Positions 34,657-46,629 of a DNA stretch of 64,000 nt are shown here, piece after piece (position 1 is the stretch's first letter; every line of letters starts with the position of its first letter). The notes below the pieces were generated by a model. That model saw only the letters and a program-made list of their open reading frames with translations. It searched no databases and was not told the origin of the DNA. The stretch is taken from contig NC_080075.1 in the NCBI RefSeq assembly GCF_949987535.1, positions 42,885,536-42,949,535 of the forward strand. Reading direction: 5' to 3'. The stretch is from Balaenoptera acutorostrata. Lineage: Eukaryota > Chordata > Mammalia > Artiodactyla > Balaenopteridae. Position numbers and translations under genes: made by a program.

Positions 34657-34714
34657 GTAGGAAACACAAGAGAAGAATAGGACCTAGAAAAACAAACCCA
34701 AAACAATTAAGAAA

Positions 34715-37700
34715 ATGGTCATAGGAGCATACATATCGATAATTACCTTAAACGTGAATGGATTAAATGCTCCAACCAAAAGACACAGGCTTGCTGAATG
34801 GATACAAAAACAAGACCCATCTATATGCTGTTTACAAGAGACTCACTTCAGACCTAGGGACACATACAGACTGAAAGTGAGGGGATGGAAAAAGATATTC
34901 CATGCAAATGGAAATGAAGAGAAAGCTGGAGTAGCAATACTCATATCAGGTAAAATAGACTGTAAAATAAAGAATGTTACAAGAGACAAGGAAGGACACT
35001 ACATAATGATCCAGGGATCAATCCAAGAAGAAGATATAACAATTATAAATATATATGCACCCAACATAGCAGCACCTCAATACATAAGGCAACTGCTAAC
35101 AGCTCTAAAAGAGGAAATTGACAGTAACGCAATAATAGTGGGGGACTTTAACACCTCACTTACACCAATGGACAGATCATCCAAAATGAAAGTAAATAAG
35201 GAAGCAGAAGCTTTAAATGACACAACAGACCAGATAGATTTAATTGATATTTATAGGACATTCCATCCAAAAACAGCAGATTACACTTTCTTCTCAAGTG
35301 TGCATGGAACATTCTCCAGGATAGATCACATCTTGGGTCACAAATCAAGCCTCAATAAATTTAAGAAAATTGAAATCATATCAAGCATCTTTTCTGACCA
35401 CAACGCTATGAGATTAGAAATCAATTACAGGGAAAAAAATGTAAAAAAAAAAACACACGGAGGCTAAGCAATACGTACTAAATAACCAAGAGATCACTGA
35501 ATAAATCAAAGAGGAAATAAAAAAATACCTAGAGACAAATGACAATGAAAACACGACGATCCCAAACCTATGGGATGCAGCAAAAGCAGTTTTAAGAGGG
35601 AAGTTTATAGCTATACAAGCCTACCTCAAGAAACAAGAACAATCTCAAATAAACAATCTAACCTTACACCTAAAGGAACTAGAGAAAGAAGAACAAACAA
35701 AACCCAAAGTTAGCAGAAGGAAAGAAATCATAAAGATCAGAGCAGAAATAAATGAAATAGAAAGAAAACAATAGCAAAGATCAATAAAACTAAAAGTTGG
35801 TTCTTTGAGAAGATAAACAAAATTGATAAACCATTAGCCAGACTCATCAAGAAAAAGAGGGAGAGGACTCAAATCAATAAAATCAGAAATGAAAAAGGAG
35901 AAGTTACAATAGACACCGCAGAAATACAAAGCATCATAAGAGATCACCACAAGCAACTCTATGCTAATAAAATGGACAACCTGGAAGAAATGGACAAATT
36001 CTTAGAAAGGTATAACCTTCCAGGACTCAACCAGGAAGAAACAGAAAATATGAACAGACCAATCACAAGTAATGAAATTGAAACTGTGATTAAAAATCTT
36101 CCAACAAACAAAAGTCCAGGACCACATGGCTTCACAGGTGAATTCTATCAAACATTTAGAGAAGAGCTAACACCCATCCTTCTCAAACTCTTCCAAAAAA
36201 TTTCAGAGGAAGGAACACTCCCAAACTCATTCTATGAGGCCACCATCACCCTGATACCAAAACCAGACAAAGATACTACAAAAAAAGAAAATCACAGACC
36301 AATATCACTGATGAATATAGATGCAAAAATCCTCAACAAAATACTAGCAAACAGAAGCCAACAACACATTAAAAGGATCATACACAATGATCAAGTGGGA
36401 TTTATCCCAGGGATGCAAGGATTCTTCAATATATGCAAATCAATCAATGTGATACACCATATTAACAAATTGAAGAATAAAAACCATATGATCATCTCAA
36501 TAGATGCAGAAAAAGCTTTTGACAAAATTCAACACCCATTTATGATAAAAACTCTCCAGAAAGTGGGCATAGATGGAACCTACCTCAACATAATAAAGGC
36601 CATATATGACAAATGCACAGCAAACATCATTCTCAATGGTGAAAAACTGAAAGCATTTCCTCTAAGATCAGGAGCAAGACAAGGATGTCCAATCTCACCA
36701 CTAGTATTCAACATAGTTTTGGAAGTCCTAGCCCCAGCAAAAGAGAAGAAAAAGAAATAAAAGGAATACAAATTGGAAAAGAAGAAGTAAAACTGTCACT
36801 GTTTGCAGATGACATGATACTATACATAGAGAATCCTAAAGATGTGACCAGAAAAGTACTAGAGCTAATCAATGAATATGGTAAAGTTGCAGGATACAAA
36901 ATTAATGCACAGAAATCTCTTGCATTCCTATACACTAATGATGAAAAATCTGAAAGAGAAATTAAGGAAACACTCCCATTTACCATTGCAACAAAAAGAA
37001 TAAAATACCTAGGAATAAACCTACCTAGGGAGACAAAAGACCTGTATACAGAAAACTGTAAGGCACTGATGAAAGAAATTAAAGATGATACCAACAGATG
37101 GAGAGATATACCATGTTCTCGGAGTGGAAGGATCAATATTGTGAAAATGACTATACTACCCAAAGCAATCTACAGATTCAATGCAATCCCTATCAAATTA
37201 CCAATGGCATTTTTTACGGAACTAGAACAAAAAGATCTTAAAATTTGTATGGAGACACAAAAGACCCCGAATAGCCCAAGCAGTCTTGAGGGGAAAAAAC
37301 AGAGCTGGAGGAATCAGACTCCCTGACTTCAGACTATACTACAAAGCTACAGTAATCAAGACAATATGGTACTGGCACAAAAACAGAAACATAGATCAAT
37401 GGAACAAGATAGAAAGCCCAGAGATAAACCCACACACCTATGGTCAACTAATCTATGACAAAGTAGGCAAGGATATACAATGGAGGAAAGACAGTCTCTT
37501 CACTAAGTGGTGCTGGGAAAACTGGACAGCTACATGTAAAAGAATGAAATTAGAACACTCCCTAACACCATACACACAAATAAACTCAAAATGGATTAGA
37601 GACCTAAATGTAAGACCGGACACTATAAAACTCTTAGAGGAAAACATAGGAAGAAGACTCTTTGACATAAATCACAGCAAGATCTTTTTTGATCCACCTC

Positions 37701-38526
37701 CTAGAGTAAAGGAAATAAGAACAAAAATAAACAAATGGGACCTAATGAAACTTAAGAGCTTTTTCACAGCAAAGGAAACCGTAAACAAGACGAAAAGACA
37801 ACCCTCAGAATGGGGGAAAATATTTGCAAACAGATCAACGGACAAAGGATTAATCTCCAAAATATATAAACAGCTCATGCAGCTCAATATTAAAAAAACA
37901 AACAACCCAATCCAAAAATGGGCAGAAGACCTAAATAGACATTTCTCCAAAGAAGACATATAGATGGCCAAGAAGCACATGAAAAACTGCTCAACATCAC
38001 TAATTATTAGAGAAATTCAAATCAAAACTACAATAAGGTATCACCTCACACCAGTTAGAATGGGCATCATCAGAAAATCTTCAAACAACAAATGCTGGAG
38101 AGGGTGTGGAGAAAAGGGAACCCTCTTGCACTGTTGGTGGGAATGTAAATTGATATAGCCACTATGGAGAACAGTATGGAGCTTCCTTAAAAACTAAAAA
38201 TAGAATTACCATCTGATCCAGCAATCCCACTACTGGACATATACCCAGAGAAAACTATAATTCAAAAAGACACATGCACCCCAATGTTCATTGCTGCACT
38301 ATTTACAATAGCCAGGTCATGGAAGCAACCTAAATGCCCATTGACAGACGAATGGATAAAGAAGATGTGGTACATATATACAATGGACTATTACTCAGCC
38401 ATAAAAAGGAACAAAATTGGGTCATTTGTTGAGACGTGGTTGGGTCTAGAGACTGTCATACACAGTGAAGTAAGTCAGAAAGAGAAAAACAAATATTGTA
38501 TATTAACGCATATATGTGGAACCTAG
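34715..38526 (+). pseudogene. L1 ORF2 (endonuclease/reverse transcriptase), copy B, broken
   Basis: The ATG at 34715 opens a 250-codon frame covering the whole apurinic-like endonuclease: TLNVNGLNAPTKRHRL with the conserved Asn, CLQETHF with the Glu, IVGDFNTSL with Asp/Asn, and IFSDHNAM with the SDH triad. The frame is lost in an A-run at about 35445-35455. A taa follows at about 35502, and about 4 bp are missing near 35766 relative to copy A. RT continues open at 35972-36760, then shifts frame (36685-37326) where the catalytic LFADDMILY lies. C-terminal pieces follow at 37286-37963, 37964-38158 ([18 protein letters not shown], then a tag) and 38284-38526. Total span matches the family's ~3.8 kb. 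Confidence 0.92.
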
Positions 38527-38747
38527 AAAATGGTGCAGATGAACCAGTTTGCAGGGCAGAAATTGAGACACAGATGTAGAGAACAAACGTATGGACACCA
38601 AGGGGGGAAAGTGGCGGGGGGGTGGTGGTGGTGGTGTGATGAATTGGGAGATTGGGATTGACATGTATACACTGATGTGTGTAAAATTGATGACTAATAA
38701 GAACCTGATGTATAAAAATAAAATAAAATTTAAAAATTAAAAAAACA
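38527..38747 (+). other. L1 copy B 3'UTR with G-rich tract
   Basis: Contains six G at 38602-38607, seven G at 38616-38622 and then ggtggtggtggtg, a strong intramolecular G-quadruplex candidate. A conserved gggagattgggattgacatg segment, a short tail region and an A-rich end follow. Confidence 0.78.
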
Positions 38748-39454
38748 ATTAAATTATTCTTAATTTTAGTATTTAATGTCCATTTACTTGTTAGGCTAAA
38801 GATTTAGTATCATGCTTCATGAATGTTACACCTAGGTTTATCTAAATATATAAGTTTAAGGATTGTATGAATTGTTGAATATGCAAAACGTTTCCTAGTT
38901 ACCCTGTGCAGCTGTTTTGAATACTGTGCTTATTCACAAGTACCTCTGAAGTCATGAATTAGGACACAAACAAAAGCATGAAAAGAATGCTCAGCAGTGC
39001 TGGGAAACCAAAGTTATGCGAGAATCTATTGAATTCAAGCTATCTAAGAGGAAAGATTTGACAAGATAACTCATATGTCTGTTCTTTTAGCCAAGCAATT
39101 CTAATGCTCAGTTTTTCTGAAGTAGTGTCAATATCAATGTCAGCAGCAGTGCAGCCCACAAGTGTTCATGGCATTCAAACACAGCTGCTTCGTGTTTTGA
39201 GAATACAGGGAGCGAGATGTGGAGAAGACTTTCCTGGGGCCTCAACAGGGTTGATCATGAGAGTGGATGTTTAGGGTTACTGGTTATGCTGTGGCAGCAA
39301 TGAGTGTTGTGCCCTGAATGACAGAGGTGCCAGTGTGTTCTTTAATAAATATCTTTAATTTTGTTTGTTTGTGATATATATAGCCTTTTCTGAAGTATGA
39401 GGCCTATGGCAAGAATCCTTCTTGTCTAGGTCTAGGGTAGCTGTACATAACAGG
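38748..39454. other. Unrecognised non-coding sequence
   Basis: Nothing recognised after the L1 tail. Generally AT-rich. Confidence 0.45.
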
Positions 39455-40240
39455 GTTATTAGGGTTCTCCAGAGAAACAGAACCTACAAGAGATAGCTAT
39501 ATATATGTAGATATCTATCTATCTATATCTGTATATATAATATTTAACAAATAACTTTATAAATAAATATAATAAAATATATAAATAAAAATTAAAATAT
39601 AATAAATAGTAAAATAAATATACAATATATCAAATACATCAATAAAAAGATAAGTATTTACTTATATTTATGAATATTCATATTATTATTTATTGTATAA
39701 TAAAATAGTAAGTTAAACATATTAAAATAAAAATGAAAATATGTAATGAAATATATAAATATAATATATAATATATTAAATATATTTAAAATATATGTTC
39801 TATATATATTATAAAGAATTGGCTCATGTGATTATGGAGGTTGAGAAGTCTCAAGACCTGCAGTTGGCAAGCTGAAGACACAGGAGAACTGATGGTGTAG
39901 TTCCAGTCTGAGTTGAAAGGTCTGAGAACCAGGAGAGCCAATGGTGTAAGTTTCAGTCTGAAAGCCGGCAGGCCCCATTGCTGATATTTCAGTTCAAGTC
40001 TGAAGGAAAAGACCCCTGTCTTAGTTTAAGCAGCCAGTCAGGAGGAGTTCTCTCTAAACTTTCTGCTGTTTCGGTAGCTCTTCAATTGATTAGATGAAGC
40101 CCATGCACATTAGGGAGGGCAGTCTGTTTTACTCAGTCTACCTATTCAAGTGTTAATCTGATCCAGAAACACTCTCTCAGACACACCCAGAATTATGTTT
40201 GACCAAATGTCTGGGCACTCTATGGCCCAGTCAAATTGAC
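39455..40240. repeat. Fossil interspersed repeat around an AT-rich block
   Basis: The edges (ttagggttctccagagaaac on the left, cacataaaattagccatcat on the right) and phrases such as aagaattggctcatgtgatt and gtttgaccaaatgtctgggc are familiar from a widespread mammalian repeat. I cannot name the family with confidence. Inside lies an imperfect ~49-bp tandem duplication (39881 and 39930; shared caggaga, atggtgtag, cagtctga). The repeat's own TA-rich part has expanded (see next entry). Confidence 0.55.
39490..39820. repeat. AT-rich low-complexity expansion
   Basis: About 330 bp of almost pure A and T in ATATAA/AATAAA-type units, starting from tatctatctatctatatctg. G and C are nearly absent. This much exceeds the short TA run usual in related sequences. 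Confidence 0.85.
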
Positions 40241-40959
40241 ACATAAAATTAGCCATCATAATGACCAAGAGCCAGAAAATATGCAAAAAGAGCTCTCCAA
40301 GTAGATGTTTCCACATGCATGGGTTCAAGCTCATGGCTGTTGCTTGGGAGATGGGACATTTGTGCAGAAACTCTCCATTTCCAGCATTCATGATGGCATA
40401 GCTATACTATAGGCTAATCCTGTAACATGAAATCCTTGTTTCTGAGCAACCAAACAGATGAGGATACATTTAATAAACTTGGTATAAAAAGGTGGGGAAA
40501 TACATAAAATGGTAGAAATAGCTCATCTAAAACTGTCTCAACATTCTAAGGCATATTCATAATACAGTAGGGTTCAGCTATCAAGAATATTCACAAGCAT
40601 GGATAGCTCACTCCCCAGTGACTCAGCTTTATGCGTGCATGCATTGTAAATATACCCGATACAGTAACTGAATGCTAGCTAAGAACAGGGTGCACTAGGT
40701 TTTCAAAGGGAATTACAAAAGAAGTAAGGAGTAAAATCATTGACTCTTCTAAGGAGCCTAAAATTTTATAGAGAATTCAAGGCAGGTCTAAATATGTATC
40801 TGTAAACACAGGCCGTAGAAATGTTCTGATGTATGTATAATTATACACACTTCATTCTTTGGCTTTCCACTCATTTATAATTGGTGATAATTTAGACCTA
40901 GGGCATGCCAAATTGATGATGTTTTTTTGGCCAAAACAGGATTTTCAAAGAAAACACAA
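40241..40959. other. Unrecognised non-coding sequence
   Basis: No gene or repeat family recognised. Confidence 0.45.
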
Positions 40960-41125
40960 AAGGAAATATTTCCTGGATGCCCAACGTATGCCAGGTACTA
41001 AGATGGTTGTTTTACATGCATTATCTCACTTAATCCTTATAATAGTTCTGTGAGGTGAACTTTTTACAAATGAGGAAACTGAGTGTCACAGGAGTTAAAA
41101 ATAGATCCAAATACAGATCACCCCA
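40960..41125 (-). repeat. MIR SINE
   Basis: Antisense MIR: acgtatgccaggtactaaga, ttacatgcattatctcactt, aatccttataatagttctgt, gaggtgaactttttacaaat and gaggaaactgagtgtcac. Confidence 0.82.
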
Positions 41126-41615
41126 ATTCTAAAGCTACACACCATTCAAACAAACTAGCAAGAAAATGCTTAGCCAGCCTCAGAGGGCCAACCAGCCATT
41201 TCTGAGACTATTAGAAGTTCACGTGAACAAATATTGATAAATCCATTAGAGATCATCCTTTTTGTTAGGGTACTGAGGGACGCCAATCAACTAATGGTTG
41301 ACAGCCTGTTCAAATTTATTGAATGCACTCTGAATAATATTACCATTATGTAATAATTTGACTTTTGGTTAATTTCTAGGCTGAGCTGTCTCTCATATTA
41401 ATCTGAATAGATTAAATTTGACTTTTGGGTTTGAATTATGGAGAGCCAAAGTGTCCTAGAATGAACATTTTTGTGAGTTGATGGTCCTCAGAGACCCCAC
41501 TAGGATGGGTGTTAGGGAGGGAAAGTCATTCTCCCTTTCTAATCATTACAAGCAAGTAAACTAATGTGGGCTATTAATATGGTAGTCTGTGTTGTTGTTC
41601 TGTGAAAACCAGTTC
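41126..41615. other. Unrecognised non-coding sequence
   Basis: No gene or repeat family recognised. Confidence 0.45.
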
Positions 41616-41673
41616 ATAAAGATGATGTAATTCAGCCGGGTCTTCCCCTCTGCGCTTGATCCCAGCAAGAAGG

Positions 41674-42496
41674 CTCAGAGTTATAAACAAGGTTACTATA
41701 TATAATGTGTGTGTATATTTTATAGTATTATAATTTTATTTTTATTATTATATTTATAAAAGGTTATTATATTGAATAAAATAACAATCATCTTGTACCA
41801 TTACAGGGACAAGGTTCAGAGACATGTGTGCCCAGCAGTGTGCTTTAGTAAGTGTTGCTGATGACTGAGATTGAGTGGGTATGCTGAGTTGGACATTTTA
41901 TTTTGAACCTAGGATCAGAATTAGAAAAACTTAGAAAAACAATGCAAGAATGGACACTCTGCTTGAGTTAAGATTTCTTTTTACAGTGTCTTGCTACCTA
42001 AATAAAATAGAGGCTCTGTGTTCACCAAATCTTTGCAGGTAATTAATGTCAATGATTTATCTCGGAGAAGTCACATTGTTCCTGTATTCAGAGATGTAAG
42101 TGGTTATTTCAGAATTGGCTGGTGTGGTTTAGATTTTGATCTGTAGCTTTGGTTTTCTTGTGATTCATATTGATTCCTCCAATTTGTATGCTGCTTTGCT
42201 CTGTAGGTTCTTGATCCACTTGTTTCTCTCCTCTTTGGCCATGGTTATAGGTTTAAGTTTCTAGTTTTCGATTTTCTTTTATTCTTGGATTTTCAGTGTT
42301 TGTCCTCAGGGTGGCTTTTTTTTTTTTTTTTTTTTAAATAGTTCTTGCTTTGTTTGTTTGCCCTGCTGTCAGGCCTATTTGGCCTTGTCCATGGGATAAT
42401 AGAAATGAAAGTGCTTTGTAAGTTGTAAATCACCATTTAAATGTAAGAGATGATTACTATTTTACTAAAAGTAATAACCTTGTTTATAACTCTGAG
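41674..42496. repeat. Inverted repeat: two 22-bp exact arms with ~780 bp between
   Basis: Positions 41674-41695 (ctcagagttataaacaaggt plus ta) are the exact reverse complement of 42475-42496. Outside the arms the two sides remain partly alike for another 30-50 bp: about 7 of the next 11 bases match, then a run around cctctgc. The interior has no inverted symmetry, an AT-rich part at about 41695-41790 and a 20-T run at 42316-42335. It could be the terminal repeats of an unplaced DNA transposon or an inverted duplication. Confidence 0.8.
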
Positions 42497-42539
42497 TCTT
42501 TGTGATGTAATTGGGGGCAAAGAGGAGCACCTGATTGGA

Positions 42540-43404
42540 CAGGTGGGTCATCTTTATGCACTGAGATCCTAGTTCTCAACGGCTCTAGCAACGAATGTCG
42601 TGGCTAGATTCTCTGTGAACAAGGATTACAGCCCATGTCTAATCTTGAAAGTGGAGGCATGAGCCTAAAAAGGAGACAGAGGGCTCACAGAGGGCAGCTC
42701 CAAAAGCCTGACTGGTCCTACTTAATGCCTGACTCTTGACTTATGCTCACCCTGATTTTGGAAGCCTAAAATACTCTGCTGGACCTGGTCTAGGCCTGGA
42801 TCCCATCTTTACCTCCTGTGTTCTGTCAGGGATCTTGTTATAGGCTGTGTGGCAACATTGGGGAATGTCTTTGGTGACTCTCTTGGTCCACACGAAAATT
42901 CACATCACCTTTTAAAAATCAATCCTAAAGTGAAGACAAAACTTTCATCATGATTAAGTAGTTCTGTTCTGCTTCCTCATCAAGAAGTGCTACTGAGTTT
43001 AGGCCTGAACTAAAACCAGTCCCCATCTACAGTTTTTCTGTTTCAATTGATATAAAAACACGTCCATCTATGGCTATAGATGACTTTAACTTGCTTATAT
43101 CTATAGCTAATTCCCAACTTTTGAAAAGTTGCTCTTTATTTCAACTAAGCCATCATTAGTGGAATCCATCCCAGTCTTGGAGAAAGATGTCCTTATTGGC
43201 TCCTCAGTAGATTGGAAATACAGAAATTTTCTTCTAGGGAAAGGAAGAGTTTAAGTCTCCCTCCCAAAAGTTGTGTGGTGTGCTAAGGGGTAGGTGCGAC
43301 AGCGTTTTATAAAAGGAGATACCTCTGTGACTGGATATCTTTAGGATCAGCACAGACACCCTCATGAGGTGGGCAGTATGTGAGTCCATCTTTGTCCTCA
43401 CATC
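42540..43404. other. Unrecognised non-coding sequence
   Basis: No gene or repeat family recognised. Confidence 0.45.
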
Positions 43405-43530
43405 TCTACCTTGTTATTCATTCAGTGAATACTTATTGAGCACTCATTTGGTGATAGGCGGATGCTGTGTTAGATGATAGGGACATAATTTCTGACAACT
43501 GTCCCAGATCTGTAGGTCATCTAAGCTAGA
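43405..43530 (-). repeat. L2 LINE 3' fragment
   Basis: ttattcattcagtgaatact, tattgagcactcatttggtg and gatgctgtgttagatgatag match the antisense L2 3' end. Confidence 0.65.
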
Positions 43531-43544
43531 GCCTGTATATGGTC

Positions 43545-43765
43545 TTTAGGCCAGACAGATCTGGATTCTAGTGACTTCTCCTCTTTTGCTATTTGTGTTA
43601 CTCTGTAAATCTGCTCAATAATTTGTCATCTGAATCTTACTTTATGCATCTGTAAAATTGGATAACAATTACCAAATAGAACTGTGGTGAAGGTTCCATA
43701 AATGATGAATCTAACACTCCATGCTGAACACATAGTAGGTCTCTCACTTATTAATTGATAGGTGC
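43545..43765 (+). repeat. MIR SINE
   Basis: Sense MIR: aggccagacagatctggatt, ctttatgcatctgtaaaatt, ggataacaattaccaaatag and gctgaacacatagtaggtct. Confidence 0.75.
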
Positions 43766-44099
43766 ATCCTCTGCACTCATCTTCTTCATCCCATCTCAAA
43801 CTCACTGACTGCTCTTTGCTTGGGGCAGCTTGGCCTCCAAGTAGAATTTAATAGTGTTTAAGTCTTTATGCGAATAGATGTATGGAGGAGATATTTTCAG
43901 TAGATATAGATCCCAGTTCAAGATTCTAGAAATGTATAGACATAGTTCCAGTCAACATTTTCTTTTTTATCAGCTGATTAAAAATCTGTTTTTTTTTTTT
44001 AACTTGAACAATTTAATGAAAATGGTCATGCTGGTAGGTTGGGCAACCATTAAAATAACAAAACAAAGAATTGTACATAGTAATCAACAATAGAGATAG
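43766..44099. other. Unrecognised, AT-rich
   Basis: Nothing recognised before the old L1. Confidence 0.4.
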
Positions 44100-44815
44100 A
44101 GTGGAATCATAAAAATATTTAATCCAAAGAAGGGAGAAAAAGAGGAAAGAGGGAAGAAAAGCAGATAATTCAAATATAAAATGAATAACAAGATGATAGA
44201 TTTGATAGATTTATAGATTTAAACTCGGCTATGTCAACAGTTACATTAAATGTAAATGGTCACAGAGATGGGCACAGTGGATAAAAAACAGTAAGATCCA
44301 CTATGTGCTTTTTACAAGAAACCTCCTTTAAATATCAAGACATAAATATATTATAAGTAAATTGATGGAAAAGATATATCATTAAAACTAATCTAAAGAG
44401 AGCTGGAGTGGCTATATTAATATCAAAGTAGATTTCAGAGCAAAGAATATTACAAGGGATAAAGAGGCCCATTTAATGATGATAAAGTAGTCTCCTCATC
44501 ATAGAACATAACAATCTTAAACATTTATGCACCTAATATTATGAACATAACAACTTCCAAACATGAAGCAAAAAACTGGTAGAACTGCAAAGAGAAAAAA
44601 CAAACATACAGTGGTAATCACAGATTTTAGCACCTCCTCTTAATAATAGAACATATATAGAAAAAAGCCAATAAGGATACGGAAGAACTAAACAATACTA
44701 ACCTGACATCAACTAATTTGACGTAATTGACCTTTATAGAATACTGCATTCAACAACAGAAGAATACATGGCACTCTACATTCAATTATCTAGCACCTGA
44801 TACATCACTCTAGTC
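44100..44815 (+). repeat. Ancient L1 (L1M-type) ORF2 endonuclease relic
   Basis: Sense, strongly decayed ORF2 5' region: cagttacattaaatgtaaat, gtgctttttacaagaaacct, agagctggagtggctatatt, acatttatgcacctaatatt and aattgacctttatagaatac. These correspond to the NVNG, LQET and IYAPN blocks of the endonuclease. No open frame longer than about 70 codons survives. Confidence 0.8.
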
Positions 44816-45694
44816 ACTTCTGTCTGTCAGCAGGAAAATGCTTCTGTCAACAGTAAATACTATTGTTCTGGGCCTCACCAGGCCATGAAAATCCCACAGA
44901 ATTCCTGTTAGAGCTGTACTGGCTCCTCCTTGGGGCAATTCTGCTGAATATTCTAGTAGTAGCTCCAGGAGAAGGTCATTGTTTCAAGAGCATAGCTCAC
45001 CTCCTCAGGATGAAGTCAGAGGTTGAATCTGAACCAAGTGTCTAACTCACATATTGTCATCTTGTTTGGGAGAACAGCAGCCTTTAAACTTTGTCCAGAC
45101 TTATTAAAATATAAATATTATTGCCCTCAGGGGCTTGGCATTGAAAAAACATGATAACAATTCCAGATTTAGGCCCATCCAAAGATTTTATGCCATCTTT
45201 TTAGGATATTGGAACTGTTGAAATCAAACAGTAGAGATCCCTCCCCCAAAAAAACCTTCCTGAGAGGTTTTACTCCCTTAAGATAATGTATTTCAAGGCA
45301 CATTTTCCTGCCCCCTACCTTCCCAAAGGGAGAAAATTTGAAACCATAAGAATTATGGTCAAGTACACATGTCAAGTACACATGTTATCAGCTTTAAATT
45401 ATAAAACATAAATACAATTCACATAATAGTATAAAAAATGGTATTTTGATCAAGGAATGAAAAGATGGGTAGCCCTACCATTATCAAATTCCACTGAACT
45501 GTTTCTCTTGAGAATCAGCTGTGCAAGTGAAGGATGGCAGAAATAGAATAGATACAGCCACATTGTATCTTGTGTATAACTCACCATGAATCTTGGCTAC
45601 ATCATGTGCTTCTGCACTCGGTATGGGCTTCCTCCACACAACTGCCCCTCCTGTGAACATGAAGTATGCCCAGATTATAGTACACATCATAATT
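44816..45694. other. Unrecognised non-coding sequence
   Basis: Nothing recognised. A 13-bp unit, aagtacacatgtc/t, is tandemly duplicated at 45360-45385. Otherwise AT-rich. Confidence 0.45.
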
Positions 45695-46629
45695 TATCAC
45701 AGTCTACCTTTAAGTGATATTATACCGCTTTAGGTATAGTACAAAAACTTTACAATGGTGTATTTCCATTTCTCTCCTTCTGACCCTTATGCTATTCTTA
45801 TCATAAATTTTACTTTTAGGTATGTTATAAACCCCACAATGAATTTTTATTACTTTTTCTTAAATTGTCAATTATCTTTTAAAGTAATTTAAATAATAAA
45901 TTTAAAAGTATATTTTTACCCATTTAGTTACCATATCTAGTACTCTTCATTTCTTTGTGTAGCTTCAGATTTACATCTGCTATCATTTTCCTTCTGCTTG
46001 AGGTACTTCCTTTAATATTTTTCACAGTGCAGATCTACTGATAATGAAATCTTTTAGCTTTTGAACATCTGAAAAAAATGTTTATTTTGTCTTTATTTTT
46101 CACAAGGTAAAGAATTCTATGTTGACAGTTTTTCACCATCCAGTACTGTAGAGATGTCATGCCATTGTGTTCTAGTTTGGACCATTTCTAAGGGAAAATC
46201 TGCCTCTATTTTTAATCTTTGTTCCTCTGGATGTAATGTGTCTTTTTTTTCTCCAGCTGCTTTTAAGATTACCTGTTTATCATTGGGTTTGAGAAATTTG
46301 CTTAGGATGTGCTTTGGTATGTTTTTCTTCTGTTTCTTGTGCTTGGAGTTCACTGAGCTTCTTGGTTATGTGATTTATAATTTTCATCAAATTTGGAAAT
46401 TTTTCAGCCAATATTTTTTCAAGTATTATTTTATGTCCTTCTCCCTTTCAGAGACTAAAATATCAATAACATGAATATTCAGCCTCTCATAGTTGTCCCC
46501 CAGCTCACAGATTCTCTGTTCCTTTTTTTTTTTTCATTTTGGAAAGTTTCTATTGCTATATTTTCAAGTTTACCAATGCTCTCTTTTGCAATGTCTAATC
46601 TGTTCTTAATCTAATGTAGTATGTATTTT
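45695..46629 (-). repeat. Ancient antisense L1/HAL1 ORF1 region
   Basis: Antisense of an old L1 ORF1. The reverse frame at 46117-46353 encodes a decayed ORF1p C-terminal domain with IPKHILSKFLKPNDKQVILK, RLKIEADFPLEM and QWHDISTVLDGEK, alignable with MPRHIVIKLAKVKDKEKLLK and REWHDILKVMKGKK of copy B. Family (L1M or the ORF1-only HAL1) cannot be decided here. Two SINEs are inserted downstream. Confidence 0.72.

Larger units (their letters stand above)
32849..38747 (+). mobile_element. Near full-length L1 LINE, copy B
   Basis: About 5.9 kb in sense orientation: 5'UTR starting ctgaaccaagatagcggagt, ORF1, ORF2, a G-rich 3'UTR and an A-rich end (aaaataaaataaaatttaaa). It is better preserved than copy A, with long open stretches in ORF1 and in the endonuclease and RT parts of ORF2. 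Premature stops and frameshifts still make it inactive. I could not find a clean TSD. The 3' tail is AT-mixed, so the right boundary is good only to about 15 bp. Confidence 0.94.

Noticed and set aside
32820..38770. Target-site duplication for L1 copy B
   Set aside because: Candidates such as aattaaa on both sides are short, AT-rich and out of register with the element ends; chance cannot be excluded.
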